A stretch of DNA of 50,453 nt from Pseudomonadota bacterium (GCA_021848545.1 JAJZUL010000023.1:1-50453), one strand, 5' to 3'. Positions 8,453-16,727 are shown, counted from the stretch's first letter. Notes: generated by a model not told the origin, from the letters alone. Translations and numbers: made by a program.

Positions 8453-9555
8453 GCCGGGGCACGCCCGCCGGGCGCGCAGGCGCCCAATCCAATGAATCGG
8501 CGGCCGCCGCCGCCGGGCGCGCAGGCGCCCGATCCAATGAATCGGCGGCCTCCGCCGCCGGGCGCGCAGGCGCCCGATCCAACGAATCGGCGGCCGCCAC
8601 CAGCGACGACACCACGATCTCGAGCGAATTCGCCGATAACGGGTTGGTACAGGTGCTGCTGGGCCCGAACAACGCCAATCTGGACCGGATCGAACGGCAG
8701 TTGGGGGTGGCGCTGAACGCGCGCGGCAATGCGGTGATGATTTCGGGGACCACGGAATCGGCCGGCGAAGCGCGGCGGATTCTGGACGGCCTGTACGATC
8801 TGGCCCGCCGCCAGGGGCATCTGGAGACCGCCGATATCGACGCCGCCATACGCATGGTCCACCACGCGCCCGGTTCCGGCGCCGAGCAGGTGCTGCGCAC
8901 CAGAAAGCGCCACATCGCGCCGCGCACGCCGGTCCAGGCCCAGTACATGACGGCCATGGCCGAGAGCGATCTGGTTTTCGGCCTGGGTCCGGCCGGCACC
9001 GGCAAGACCTATCTGGCCGTGGCCAAGGCGGTGACCATGATGATGGCCGGCGAGGTCGATCGCCTGATCCTGTCGCGCCCGGCGGTGGAAGCGGGCGAAC
9101 GGCTGGGCTTTCTGCCCGGCGACCTCAAGGAAAAGGTCGACCCCTATCTGCGGCCGCTTTACGACGCGCTCTACGACATGCTGCCCGGCGATCAGGTGAT
9201 GAAGAAGCTGGCGTCCGGCGAGATCGAGGTGGCGCCGCTGGCGTTCATGCGCGGCCGCACCCTGGCCAATTCCTTCATCATTCTGGACGAGGCCCAGAAC
9301 ACCACGCCCGTCCAGATGAAGATGTTTCTGACCCGGATGGGCGAACATTCGCGCATGGTGGTCACCGGCGACCTGTCGCAGGTGGATTTGCCGCCGGGCC
9401 AGCGGTCCGGGCTGGCCGACGCCCTGGAGGTGGTCGAACATATCGTCGGCGTCAGCCGGATCGTCTTCACCGACCGCGACGTGGTGCGCCACGATCTGGT
9501 CACCCGCATCGTCCAGGCTTACGACCGCCAGGGACGGGCCGGAGGCAGGCCGTGA
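8443..9555 (+). CDS. phoH: PhoH-family ATPase (YbeZ-like) with repeat-derived N-terminus
   Basis: The 370-residue P-loop ATPase of the PhoH/YbeZ family is thought to act with the YbeY nuclease, encoded next, in rRNA processing and ribosome quality control. Walker A is GPAGTGKT at about residues 184-191 and Walker [10 protein letters not shown] at about 278-286; the [17 protein letters not shown] block is typical. The family's conserved N-terminal domain begins near residue 60. Residues 9-53 are three copies of a 15-aa repeat shared with the upstream chemoreceptor, placed almost at the start codon. The ATG lies inside the 3' end of miaB with GGGGAG five bases upstream. Its stop overlaps the ybeY start. 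Confidence 0.93.
   Translation: MRVGRGTPAGRAGAQSNESAAAAAGRAGARSNESAASAAGRAGARSNESAAATSDDTTISSEFADNGLVQVLLGPNNANLDRIERQLGVALNARGNAVMISGTTESAGEARRILDGLYDLARRQGHLETADIDAAIRMVHHAPGSGAEQVLRTRKRHIAPRTPVQAQYMTAMAESDLVFGLGPAGTGKTYLAVAKAVTMMMAGEVDRLILSRPAVEAGERLGFLPGDLKEKVDPYLRPLYDALYDMLPGDQVMKKLASGEIEVAPLAFMRGRTLANSFIILDEAQNTTPVQMKMFLTRMGEHSRMVVTGDLSQVDLPPGQRSGLADALEVVEHIVGVSRIVFTDRDVVRHDLVTRIVQAYDRQGRAGGRP
8467..8601 (+). repeat. three tandem 45-bp in-frame repeats at the phoH N-terminus
   Basis: Units 8467-8511, 8512-8556 and 8557-8601 encode 15-residue blocks of the [13 protein letters not shown] type. They match the units at 4922-5056 in sequence, orientation, frame and copy number. They sit between the eighth codon and the conserved PhoH domain. 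Confidence 0.9.
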
Positions 9556-10085
9556 CCGACCGGACGCCCGACATCGCCGTGACGGTGGAGGATTCGTCCT
9601 GGGATCAGGCGCTCGCCGACGCCGAAACCCTGTGCCGAAAGGCGGCTCTGGCCGCGCTTGCCGCCGCCGCCCCCCGCCTGCCGTCCGGCCCGATCGAGGT
9701 TTCCGTGGTCCTGGCCGACGACGCCCTGGTGCAGGGGCTCAACCGGGACTGGCGCGGCAAGGACCGTCCCACCAACGTCCTGTCCTTCGCCGCCCTGGAC
9801 GGGCCGGCGACGGCGCAGGCGGCGGATGCGCCGGTTCTGCTGGGCGACGTCATCCTGGCCTACGGCACCTGCCGCGCCGAGGCCGAAACGGACGGCAAGA
9901 GTCTGGCCGACCATCTCACCCATCTGGTGGTTCACGGAACCTTGCACCTTTTGGGCTACGATCACGAAACCGACGACGACGCCTCCGTCATGGAGGGGTT
10001 GGAGACGGCGATCCTGAGCGCCATGGGGATCGCCGATCCCCATGGGGGACCGATCGCCGCCCAGGGAGAGCGGACACCGGCATGA
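9552..10085 (+). CDS. ybeY: endoribonuclease YbeY
   Basis: This 177-residue single-strand endoribonuclease is required for 16S rRNA 3'-end maturation and 70S quality control. The zinc-binding motif HGTLHLLGYDH is present at about residues 120-130, with the RPTNVLSF motif (DRPTNVLSFA) upstream. It starts with GTG at 9552, overlapping the phoH stop by 4 bases, and its stop overlaps the next start in an ATGA. The phoH-ybeY-corC-lnt order is widely conserved and implies one transcript linking RNA decay with envelope assembly. Confidence 0.95.
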   Translation: MTDRTPDIAVTVEDSSWDQALADAETLCRKAALAALAAAAPRLPSGPIEVSVVLADDALVQGLNRDWRGKDRPTNVLSFAALDGPATAQAADAPVLLGDVILAYGTCRAEAETDGKSLADHLTHLVVHGTLHLLGYDHETDDDASVMEGLETAILSAMGIADPHGGPIAAQGERTPA

Positions 10086-10981
10086 CCGACCCCGGTTCTA
10101 GGCCGCCCCGCGACGGCGGGGCATCCGAAGACGGCCTGTTCCATACCATACGCGGCTGGCTCAGGGCCGGCCGGGGACGCAAGGGCGGCGAAACCGCCCG
10201 CGGGACCCTCGAAGAACTGATCGAGGACCGGGACGAGTCCGAAATTCCCATCGACGACAACGAACGTCTGTTGCTGGGCAATATCCTGCATCTGCGCGAC
10301 GTCACCGCCGGCGACATGATGGTGCCGCGCGCCGACATCCTTGCGGTCGAAGCCCGGACCGACCTCAAAACCTTGCTGGATTCCTTCACCCGCTCCGGTC
10401 ATTCCCGCCTTCCGGTCTATCGCAAGACCCTGGACGACGTCCTCGGGATGGTTCACATCAAGGACGTGGTGATGGCGTCGCAAAGCGACCGGCCCTTTAC
10501 CCCGATCCGGCTGATCCGCCGCGTGCTGTTCGTGGCGCCCTCCATGCGGGCGTTGGACCTGCTGCTGGAGATGCGTTTGAAAAGGACCCATATGGCGCTG
10601 GTGGTGGACGAATATGGCGGCATCGACGGACTGGTCACCATCGAGGACGTGGTCGAACAGATCGTCGGCGAGATCGAGGACGAGCACGACCGCGACATCG
10701 AACCCGATCTGACCATGCGCGCCGACGGCGTGATCGAGGCCGACGCCCGCACCCCCATCGACGAATTCGAGGAGATGGTGGGGCCGGTCCTGTCCGAAGA
10801 GGAACGCGAAGACGTGGATACGCTGGGCGGGCTGGTCGTCTTCATCGCCGGCCGGGTGCCGTCCCGGGGCGAATTGATCGTCCATCCCTCGGGGCTGGAA
10901 TTCGAAGTGGTGGAAGCCGATCCCCGCCGCGTGCGCCGCCTGCGGGTGCGCCGCGCCGACGCCACCCCGCCCGCGGCATGA
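10082..10981 (+). CDS. corC: CorC/HlyC-type CBS-domain protein
   Basis: The 299-residue cytoplasmic protein has paired CBS domains (VTAGDMMVPRADILAV at about residues 75-90, and GLVTIEDVVEQIVGEIEDE near 185) and a C-terminal CorC_HlyC transporter-associated domain. Family members are linked to magnesium/cobalt efflux, although direct function is uncertain. The true start is the ATG at 10082 in the ATGA overlap with ybeY; the same frame is open far upstream but runs through ybeY. The stop overlaps lnt in another ATGA. Confidence 0.9.
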   Translation: MTDPGSRPPRDGGASEDGLFHTIRGWLRAGRGRKGGETARGTLEELIEDRDESEIPIDDNERLLLGNILHLRDVTAGDMMVPRADILAVEARTDLKTLLDSFTRSGHSRLPVYRKTLDDVLGMVHIKDVVMASQSDRPFTPIRLIRRVLFVAPSMRALDLLLEMRLKRTHMALVVDEYGGIDGLVTIEDVVEQIVGEIEDEHDRDIEPDLTMRADGVIEADARTPIDEFEEMVGPVLSEEEREDVDTLGGLVVFIAGRVPSRGELIVHPSGLEFEVVEADPRRVRRLRVRRADATPPAA

Positions 10982-12543
10982 CCGACACCGCCATCGGCCG
11001 CGTCGCCGCCCGGCTGGCGGCCCTGTCGGGTTGGCGTCGCCGCCTGACCCTGTTCCTTTTGGGCGCGCTGGCGGTTCTGGCGCTGCCGCCGTTTCACGTC
11101 ATCCCGGTGCTGGCGATCTCGCTGCCGGGGCTGGTGTGGATGTGGGATTCACGGCGGAACCGTTGGGGCGCCTTTACCGCCGGCTGGTGGTGGGGGCTCG
11201 GTTTCTATTCGGTGGGCTTTTACTGGATTTCCGAAGCGCTGCTGGTCGATCCCTGGCGTTTCGGCTGGCTGATCCCCTTCGCCACCCTGGGCCTGGGCGG
11301 GTTGATCGCCATGTTCGCCGGCACCGCCACCGGACTGGCCGGCTGGGTCCGCCTGAACGGCATCGGGCGCATCCTGGTGCTGGCCGCCACCTGGACCCTG
11401 GGCGAGTGGCTCCGAACCTTCGTATTGACCGGCTTTCCCTGGAACCCCCTGGGATCGGTCTGGGACCCGGTCCTGCCGATCCTGCAATTCGGCGCGCTGA
11501 CCAGCATCCACGGCCTGTCGATGATGACCATGCTGGTTTTCGGTCTGCTGGCCGTGCTGGCCGATCCCGTATCCCGCCGCCACCGCATCGCCGCGGCGTT
11601 GCTGGCGGTGACGGTGCCGTCCGCCCTGTTCGTGTGGGGATCGATGCGACTGGCCGCCAATCCGACGCGGATGCAGCCGGGGATCACCCTGCGTCTGGTG
11701 CAGCCCGACGCGCCGGCCAGCGACAAATGGATCATGTCCCGGCGCCTTCACGAACTGGCGACCGACATCGCCTTGTCCAAACGACCGGGCTTTTCGCACA
11801 TGACCGCCGTCATCTGGCCGGAAACGGCGGCGCCCTTCTTCCTCAATCTCGACATCCGCCATCGGATGGAGGCGGCCCGGGCCGCGCCGCCGGGCGGCGT
11901 TCTCATCACCGGCGCGCCGACCATCACGGCCCCCGGCGTAAAGCCGTTCCATCTGTGGAACAGCATGCTGGCGATCGACCCCCTGGGCCAAATCCTCGCC
12001 ACCTACCACAAGGTGCATCTGGTGCCCTTCGGCGAATATGTGCCGCTCAGGGGCATTCTGCCCATTTCCAAGATCACCCACGGCTCCATCGATTTCAGCT
12101 CCGGCCGGGGTCTGAAGACCCTCCATATCAAGGGCCTGCCGACGATCGCCCCGCTGATCTGCTACGAGGCGATCTTTCCGGGTCAGGTGGTGGCCCCGGG
12201 AACGCGCCCGCGCTGGCTGCTCAACATCACCGACGACGCCTGGTTCGGCACCTCCGCCGGTCCCTACCAGCATCTCGCCGCCGCCCGCATGCGGGCCATC
12301 GAGGAAGGCCTGCCGCTGGTGCGCGACGCCGAAACCGGCGTTTCCGCGGTCTATGACGGGCTGGGACGCCGGGTGGCTTATCTCGGCCTGGGCAAGCGGG
12401 GCATCATCGACAGCCCGCTGCCCAAGCCGCTTGCCCATGAAACCCCGTATGGACGGTGGGGCAACGCCATTCCGCTGTCCCTGGCCGGCCTGCTCGGGGC
12501 CGTCGGACTGGTCCTGGGCTGGAACCGGCGCCGGTTCCGCTGA
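10978..12543 (+). CDS. lnt: apolipoprotein N-acyltransferase Lnt
   Basis: The 521-residue inner-membrane enzyme adds the third acyl chain to the N-terminal cysteine of lipoproteins. The first roughly 200 residues carry several membrane segments, followed by a nitrilase-like domain. The catalytic triad is visible as E282 (WPETAAPF), K345 (YHKVHLVPFGEY) and C395 (LICYEAIFP). It starts in the ATGA overlap with corC. The window also holds lgt at 35778 and several lipoproteins that would be substrates. Confidence 0.95.
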   Translation: MTDTAIGRVAARLAALSGWRRRLTLFLLGALAVLALPPFHVIPVLAISLPGLVWMWDSRRNRWGAFTAGWWWGLGFYSVGFYWISEALLVDPWRFGWLIPFATLGLGGLIAMFAGTATGLAGWVRLNGIGRILVLAATWTLGEWLRTFVLTGFPWNPLGSVWDPVLPILQFGALTSIHGLSMMTMLVFGLLAVLADPVSRRHRIAAALLAVTVPSALFVWGSMRLAANPTRMQPGITLRLVQPDAPASDKWIMSRRLHELATDIALSKRPGFSHMTAVIWPETAAPFFLNLDIRHRMEAARAAPPGGVLITGAPTITAPGVKPFHLWNSMLAIDPLGQILATYHKVHLVPFGEYVPLRGILPISKITHGSIDFSSGRGLKTLHIKGLPTIAPLICYEAIFPGQVVAPGTRPRWLLNITDDAWFGTSAGPYQHLAAARMRAIEEGLPLVRDAETGVSAVYDGLGRRVAYLGLGKRGIIDSPLPKPLAHETPYGRWGNAIPLSLAGLLGAVGLVLGWNRRRFR

Positions 12544-12647
12544 CGTCCCGCCGCCCGCACTAAATATTTATTAATGGTTACAATACGCTAACGCTTTTTT
12601 CGGCCCGGTTTTCGCCTCGGCCGCCAGGTCTTTCGAACGATTGCATG

Positions 12648-12676
12648 TTGACTTGCATGCAACCGGGCAATAGGGT
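12648..12676 (+). promoter_or_regulatory. promoter with embedded palindrome upstream of the XRE regulator
   Basis: TTGACT (12648-12653) and TAGGGT (12671-12676) are spaced by 17 bp. A perfect palindrome TTGCATGCAA at 12653-12662 lies in the spacer, and a half-copy TTGCATG sits at 12641-12647. A dimeric repressor bound there would block the promoter. The XRE protein just downstream is the natural candidate for autoregulation, but this is inference. Confidence 0.5.
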
Positions 12677-12732
12677 GACCGCACTGATTGATTTCCCTTG
12701 AGAAATCGGCACCTTAATCGAGAAGCGCCGCA

Positions 12733-13236
12733 ATGCCCCAAAGTCCCTCCACCCCGAAAAAAACGCCCGGTCGGAAGGGCAATCGCGGACGGACTCCCAC
12801 CGGCCAGCCCAATCCCATCGACGTGCATGTGGGCAACCGGGTGCGGCTGCGGCGCATCCTGCAGGGCATGAGCCAGGAAAAACTGGGTGAGGCCCTGGGC
12901 CTGACCTTCCAGCAGGTGCAGAAATACGAGCGCGGCGCCAACCGTATCGGCGCCAGCCGCCTGTTCGACCTGTCCCGGGTACTGGATGTTCCGGTCAGCT
13001 TTTTCTTCGACGACATGTCGGACACGGTGAAGACCCAGACGCCCAGCAGCTACGTGCATGGGGACGTGGTGGGTCTCGCCGAGAAATCGGCCGAGTATGA
13101 ATCGGATTCCCTGACCAAGCGGGAAACCCTGGAACTGGTGAAGGCCTATTACGGCATCACCGACCCGTCCGTGCGTAAGCGGGTCTACGAATTGGCCAAG
13201 GCTTTGGCCGACGCCGCCGACGGCGGGGAAAAGTAG
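12733..13236 (+). CDS. XRE-family helix-turn-helix transcriptional regulator
   Basis: This 167-residue regulator has an N-terminal basic, Pro-rich arm (residues 1-30) and a lambda-repressor-type HTH (about 32-88: GNRVRLRRILQGMSQEKLGEALGL...QQVQKYERGANRI). A C-terminal helical part ends in a DPSVRKRVYELAKALADA segment. Alphaproteobacteria carry this type between lnt and metK. The target is unknown; the palindrome in its own promoter and the metK leader downstream are candidate sites. The ATG at 12733 is about 56 bp past the predicted -10 element. Confidence 0.88.
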   Translation: MPQSPSTPKKTPGRKGNRGRTPTGQPNPIDVHVGNRVRLRRILQGMSQEKLGEALGLTFQQVQKYERGANRIGASRLFDLSRVLDVPVSFFFDDMSDTVKTQTPSSYVHGDVVGLAEKSAEYESDSLTKRETLELVKAYYGITDPSVRKRVYELAKALADAADGGEK

Positions 13237-13350
13237 GGTTTTGGTTTCCCCTCAGCCGGGCGCTTACTCCGTTCGCTCGGGCTGTCCTCGCGCCGTTCGG
13301 GCCGCATAGTCGGCCGCTGACGCGGCCTCCGGTCTTGATTCATCCCGATC
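13237..13350. other. GC-rich xre-metK spacer
   Basis: This part of the 303-bp gap has no gene. The tract at 13257-13340 is dense in short CG-rich words (CGCTCGG, CCGTTCG, GCCGC) and resembles the repeat-like sequences at 1-144 and 30874-31016. No clear intrinsic terminator for the xre gene was found. Confidence 0.35.
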
Positions 13351-13354
13351 CTTC

Positions 13355-13383
13355 TTGACTTTCCGGCCGCCCCCCTGTCAAAA
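13355..13383 (+). promoter_or_regulatory. predicted promoter of metK
   Basis: TTGACT at 13355-13360, within the shared TTGACTTTCC motif, is followed after 17 bp by TCAAAA at 13378-13383. The -35 is strong and the -10 weak. A start near 13390 places the first leader hairpin at the very 5' end of the transcript. Confidence 0.45.
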
Positions 13384-13390
13384 GCTGTGT

Positions 13391-13531
13391 CTGGGCATCG
13401 CAACACCGGTCCCCAGCACGTGGAGATTTGACCGCTTGCCGCCACGTTAAACAACGGCTAAGTGGGTGCATCACAATGGTTCCGCGTATCCATACGATGC
13501 CCCTGGTCCCCATTAATCGGAACTGGGAAGG
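13391..13531 (+). promoter_or_regulatory. structured metK leader, candidate cis-regulatory RNA
   Basis: Three hairpins stack in about 110 nt: CTGGG/CCCAG (13391-13395 with 13412-13416), ACGTGG/CCACGT (13418-13423 with 13442-13447) and GCATC/GATGC (13468-13472 with 13496-13500) with an inner ATGG/CCAT. The loop of the third contains TTCCG (13480-13484). This can pair with CGGAA at 13518-13522, immediately before the ribosome binding site GGGAAGG (13525-13531), forming a pseudoknot. Such an arrangement would suit ligand control of metK translation. It matches no SAM riboswitch class I can name; the pairing was found by eye. Confidence 0.35.
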
Positions 13532-13539
13532 CCTGCGCC

Positions 13540-14709
13540 ATGTCCAAGAACAGCAGCTATCTGTTTACCTCCGAATCGGTGTCCGAGGGACATCCGGATA
13601 AGGTCGCCGACCGCATCTCCGACGCCATCGTCGACGCGTTCCTTGCCGCCGACCCCCATTCGCGGGTGGCTGTCGAGACCATGTGCACTACCAACCGCAT
13701 CATTCTGGCCGGTGAAGTGCGCGGTCCGTCCTCGGTGAGCAAGGATCTGATGGAGGAAATCGCCCGTCACGCGGTGCGCGACATCGGCTACGAACAGGAA
13801 GGTTTTCACTGGAAGCATGCCGACGTTCAGAATTACGTCCACGCCCAGTCGGCCGACATCGCCCAGGGCGTGGATTCGGCCGGCGACAAGGATGAGGGCG
13901 CCGGCGACCAGGGCATCATGTTCGGCTATGCCTGCGACGAGACCCCGGTCCTGATGCCGGCCCCGCTCTATTACGCCCACAACATCCTGAAATCCCTGGC
14001 CGAAGCCCGCCATTCCGGGGCCTCGCCCCTGCTCGGCCCCGACGCCAAGAGCCAGGTGACCCTGGAATATGTGAACGGCCGGCCGATCCGGGCGACCTCG
14101 GTGGTGGTTTCGACCCAGCACGACGCCTCCCTGTCCCAGGCCGACGTGCGCGACATCGTGCGCCCCCATGTTCTCGACGTTCTGCCCGACGGCTGGATGT
14201 GCGGCGATGACGATTTCTACGTCAACCCCACCGGGCGCTTCGTCATCGGCGGTCCCGACGGCGATTGCGGCCTGACCGGGCGCAAGATCATCGTCGACAC
14301 CTATGGCGGGGCCGCTCCCCACGGCGGCGGCGCCTTTTCCGGCAAGGACCCGACCAAGGTCGACCGTTCGGCCGCCTATGCCGCCCGCTATCTGGCCAAG
14401 AACGTGGTCGCCGCCGGATTGGCCAAGCGCTGCGTGATTCAGCTCAGCTATGCCATCGGCGTGTCCAAGCCGCTGTCGGTCTATGTGGATACCCAGGGCA
14501 CCGGGCAGGTGGATGAAAGCCTGCTGTCGGACGCGTTGCAGAAACTGATGGATCTGAGCCCGCGGGGAATCCGGACCCATCTCGGCCTTAACCGGCCGAT
14601 CTACGCGCGGACCGCCGCCTACGGCCATTTCGGCCGCTCCCCCGAAGCCGATGGCGGTTTTTCATGGGAGCGCACCGATTTGGTCGACGCTCTCAAGCGG
14701 TCGCTCTGA
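13540..14709 (+). CDS. metK: S-adenosylmethionine synthetase
   Basis: The 389-residue enzyme makes SAM from methionine and ATP. Conserved motifs are [19 protein letters not shown] (ATP/methionine site), [12 protein letters not shown] and the [20 protein letters not shown]-loop-like region, followed by [14 protein letters not shown]. The start was set at ATG 13540, preceded by GGGAAGG. The frame is open from 13462, but that segment has no homology and belongs to the structured leader. Product SAM feeds methyltransferases including trmB, the next gene. An intrinsic terminator follows 35 bp after the stop. Confidence 0.96.
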   Translation: MSKNSSYLFTSESVSEGHPDKVADRISDAIVDAFLAADPHSRVAVETMCTTNRIILAGEVRGPSSVSKDLMEEIARHAVRDIGYEQEGFHWKHADVQNYVHAQSADIAQGVDSAGDKDEGAGDQGIMFGYACDETPVLMPAPLYYAHNILKSLAEARHSGASPLLGPDAKSQVTLEYVNGRPIRATSVVVSTQHDASLSQADVRDIVRPHVLDVLPDGWMCGDDDFYVNPTGRFVIGGPDGDCGLTGRKIIVDTYGGAAPHGGGAFSGKDPTKVDRSAAYAARYLAKNVVAAGLAKRCVIQLSYAIGVSKPLSVYVDTQGTGQVDESLLSDALQKLMDLSPRGIRTHLGLNRPIYARTAAYGHFGRSPEADGGFSWERTDLVDALKRSL

Positions 14710-14714
14710 TCGGT

Positions 14715-15461
14715 GTGACCTTGTCCGCGGATGGGAATGAATACGGCTCTCGGGATTCCTGGTCCCGAGAGCCGCGCTTTTTCGGGCGCCGCCACGGCAA
14801 GCGGTTGCGGCCGAATGCCGCGCGCCTGATGGAAACCCGCCTGCCCGCTCTGGCCATCGTCCTTCCGGCCGATGGATCGGAGGTGGCGTCCGCCGGCCTG
14901 TTCCCCCGTCCCGTGACCGATGTCTGGCTGGAAATCGGCTTCGGCGGCGGCGAACATGTGGCGGCCCAGGCCCGCGCCCACCCTGATGTGGGGCTGATCG
15001 CCTGCGAAGTGTTCGCCAACGGCATCGCCAGTCTGCTGGGCCATCTTGAGGGCAGCGGCATCGATACGGTGCGGATTTTCGCCGAAGATGCCCGGCGCCT
15101 GTTGCCGGTCCTGCCCGAAGGAACCGTCGGCCGGGCCTTCGTCCTGTTTCCTGATCCCTGGCCCAAGACGCGCCATGCCGAGCGGCGTTTCGTCAATCAG
15201 GCCAATCTCGACCTGCTGGCGCGGGTCATGGGCGACGGCGCCGAATTGCGGGTGGCCAGCGACGACCCCGGCTATCAGGAATGGGCGCGCCACCAGCTCG
15301 ACGCCCATCCGGCCTTCGAAGCGATTCAGGTGACCACTGATCGCGCCGCCCTGCCCGCCGACTGGCCGCCGACCCGCTACGAGACCAAGTGTCTGGCCGA
15401 TCACCCGCCGCTGTTCTTCCGCTACCGGCGGGTGGCGCGATCAAGCTCTGACCGCTCATAG
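14715..15461 (+). CDS. trmB: tRNA (guanine-N7)-methyltransferase TrmB
   Basis: This enzyme forms m7G46 in tRNA using SAM. It shows the N-terminal RFFGRRHGKRLRP block, the SAM site LEIGFGGGEH, the FPDPWPKTRH motif and the C-terminal TRYETKC motif. The start is unusual: the only in-frame starts ahead of the conserved N-terminus are GTG 14715 and TTG 14721, right after the metK stop. A complete terminator hairpin (14744-14782) then lies inside the first 25 codons and overlaps the codons for RFF. The 3' end overlaps the convergent rmuC by 6 bp. Confidence 0.88.
   Translation: MTLSADGNEYGSRDSWSREPRFFGRRHGKRLRPNAARLMETRLPALAIVLPADGSEVASAGLFPRPVTDVWLEIGFGGGEHVAAQARAHPDVGLIACEVFANGIASLLGHLEGSGIDTVRIFAEDARRLLPVLPEGTVGRAFVLFPDPWPKTRHAERRFVNQANLDLLARVMGDGAELRVASDDPGYQEWARHQLDAHPAFEAIQVTTDRAALPADWPPTRYETKCLADHPPLFFRYRRVARSSSDRS
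14744..14782 (+). terminator. intrinsic terminator after metK, inside the 5' end of trmB
   Basis: A perfect 12-bp stem (14744-14755 with 14763-14774) and 7-base loop are followed by TTTTT at 14778-14782. By shape it is one of the clearest terminators in the window. It lies 35 bp after metK but within the trmB reading frame, so it should limit trmB expression or attenuate it. Confidence 0.75.
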
Positions 15462-16595
15462 GCCGGGAAGCGCCGGCGGCGCCGGTTTTTCGATCGCCGC
15501 CTCCCCGGGGTCCTCGCCCAATTGCACCGCCTCGATATTCTCGGCGCGGCGGGTCACCTTGGCCGAGGAAATACGGATCTGGCGAATATCCTCGGCGGCC
15601 TGATTGAAATGCTTGTCGAGATTGGTGACCCGGTCGTCGAGCCGGCCGATATCGTCGAGCAACAGCCTCACCTCGGTCTGGATCACCCCGGCCTGTTCGC
15701 GCATGCGGGCATCCTTCAGAACCGCGCGGATGGTGTTCAGCGTGGCCATCAGGGTGGTGGGCGAAACGATCCACACCCGGGCGCGATAGGATTTTTCCAC
15801 CACCTCGGGGAAAGAGGCGTGCAATTCGGCATAGATCGCTTCGGAAGGCAGGAACATCAGCGCCGATTCCGCCGTTTCGCCGGGAATGATATAGCGGTCG
15901 GCGATGTCCTTGACGTGCTTGAGGATGGCGGCGGAAAAAGCGCGGCCGGCCGCCACCCGCTCGCCGTCATCGCGCGCCTGGCGAAGGGCGTGCCAGCTTT
16001 CCAAAGGGAATTTGGCGTCCACGGCGATGGGGCCGGGCGGATTGGGCAGTTTGAGCAGGCAATCGACCCGGCGCCCGCCGCTCAAGGTTTCCTGAAAGGC
16101 ATAGGCCGATGGCGGCAGGGCGGCGCGGACCAGATCGGCCAACTGGACCTCGCCGAAAGCGCCGCGCGCCTGTTTGTTGGACAGCACGTCCTGCAGGGAC
16201 ACCACCTGGGCCGACAATTCGGTGATGGTTTTCTGGGCGGCGTCGATCACCGCCAGACGCTCGCGCAGATCGTGCAGAGTGGTGGTCTGACGTTGGGAGG
16301 ATTGCTGCAACCCCTCCTCCAGCCGCTTGGCCATGTCGGCCAAACGCTCTTCCACCGTGCGGGACAAAGCGCGTTCCTGAGCCTGAAGCCGCTCCGACAG
16401 GGCCGCCTGCGAACTGGCGGCGGTTTCGGCCATCTGCGCCATCCGCCCGCCCAGCTCGGCCTGGGTGCGGCCGAGATCGCCCAGAACCCGGTCGAGTTCG
16501 GTCTGGCCGCCACGCCCCCGCGCCAGGATCACGAAAGCGGCGAGGATGGCCAGCAGGGCCAGTACCGCCACGATCATCCAAACGATACCCACCAT
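15456..16595 (-). CDS. rmuC: DNA recombination protein RmuC homolog
   Basis: The 379-residue protein has a single N-terminal membrane helix (residues 5-25), a long coiled-coil (about 30-130) and the RmuC nuclease-like core. The core includes GAFGEVQLADLVRAALPP, IAVDAKFPLESW, SALMFLPSEAIYAEL and WIVSPTTLMATLNTIRAVLKD. RmuC is thought to limit inversions at short repeats through a restriction-enzyme-like domain. ATG 16595 was chosen because GGGGGAAAG precedes it and the membrane anchor follows at once; the open frame upstream has no homology. It is convergent with trmB and divergent from the DUF4139 gene. Confidence 0.9.
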   Translation of the reverse strand: MVGIVWMIVAVLALLAILAAFVILARGRGGQTELDRVLGDLGRTQAELGGRMAQMAETAASSQAALSERLQAQERALSRTVEERLADMAKRLEEGLQQSSQRQTTTLHDLRERLAVIDAAQKTITELSAQVVSLQDVLSNKQARGAFGEVQLADLVRAALPPSAYAFQETLSGGRRVDCLLKLPNPPGPIAVDAKFPLESWHALRQARDDGERVAAGRAFSAAILKHVKDIADRYIIPGETAESALMFLPSEAIYAELHASFPEVVEKSYRARVWIVSPTTLMATLNTIRAVLKDARMREQAGVIQTEVRLLLDDIGRLDDRVTNLDKHFNQAAEDIRQIRISSAKVTRRAENIEAVQLGEDPGEAAIEKPAPPALPGL

Positions 16596-16623
16596 CTTTC
16601 CCCCGATGCCATGGAACTGCCGC

Positions 16624-16640
16624 TTTCCTATCATAGGAAA
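16624..16640. promoter_or_regulatory. palindrome TTTCCTATCATAGGAAA in the rmuC/DUF4139 divergent region
   Basis: A perfect 8-bp inverted repeat with one central base lies 29 bp upstream of the rmuC start codon. It has the size and symmetry of a dimeric repressor operator. The binding protein is unknown. Confidence 0.45.
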
Positions 16641-16708
16641 AGGGTGATGAAAGAGCGCGCCGAGAGGAAGGCGGCGGGCGCTTTTGACGCGGAGGGGTTT
16701 TACCCATT

Positions 16709-16727
16709 GAAAAAGCGATACTTTTTC
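16709..16727. promoter_or_regulatory. inverted repeat GAAAAAG-N5-CTTTTTC upstream of the DUF4139 gene
   Basis: Perfect 7-bp arms (16709-16715 and 16721-16727) sit about 60 bp upstream of the DUF4139 start. It could be an operator. It could also be a weak hairpin with T-run character readable on either strand. Confidence 0.4.

Noticed and set aside
13451-13466. ACAACGGCT string upstream of metK, similar to the SAM/SAH riboswitch core
   Set aside because: Only about nine bases match, the expected stems around them do not form, and the string is about 80 nt from the start codon instead of at the ribosome binding site.
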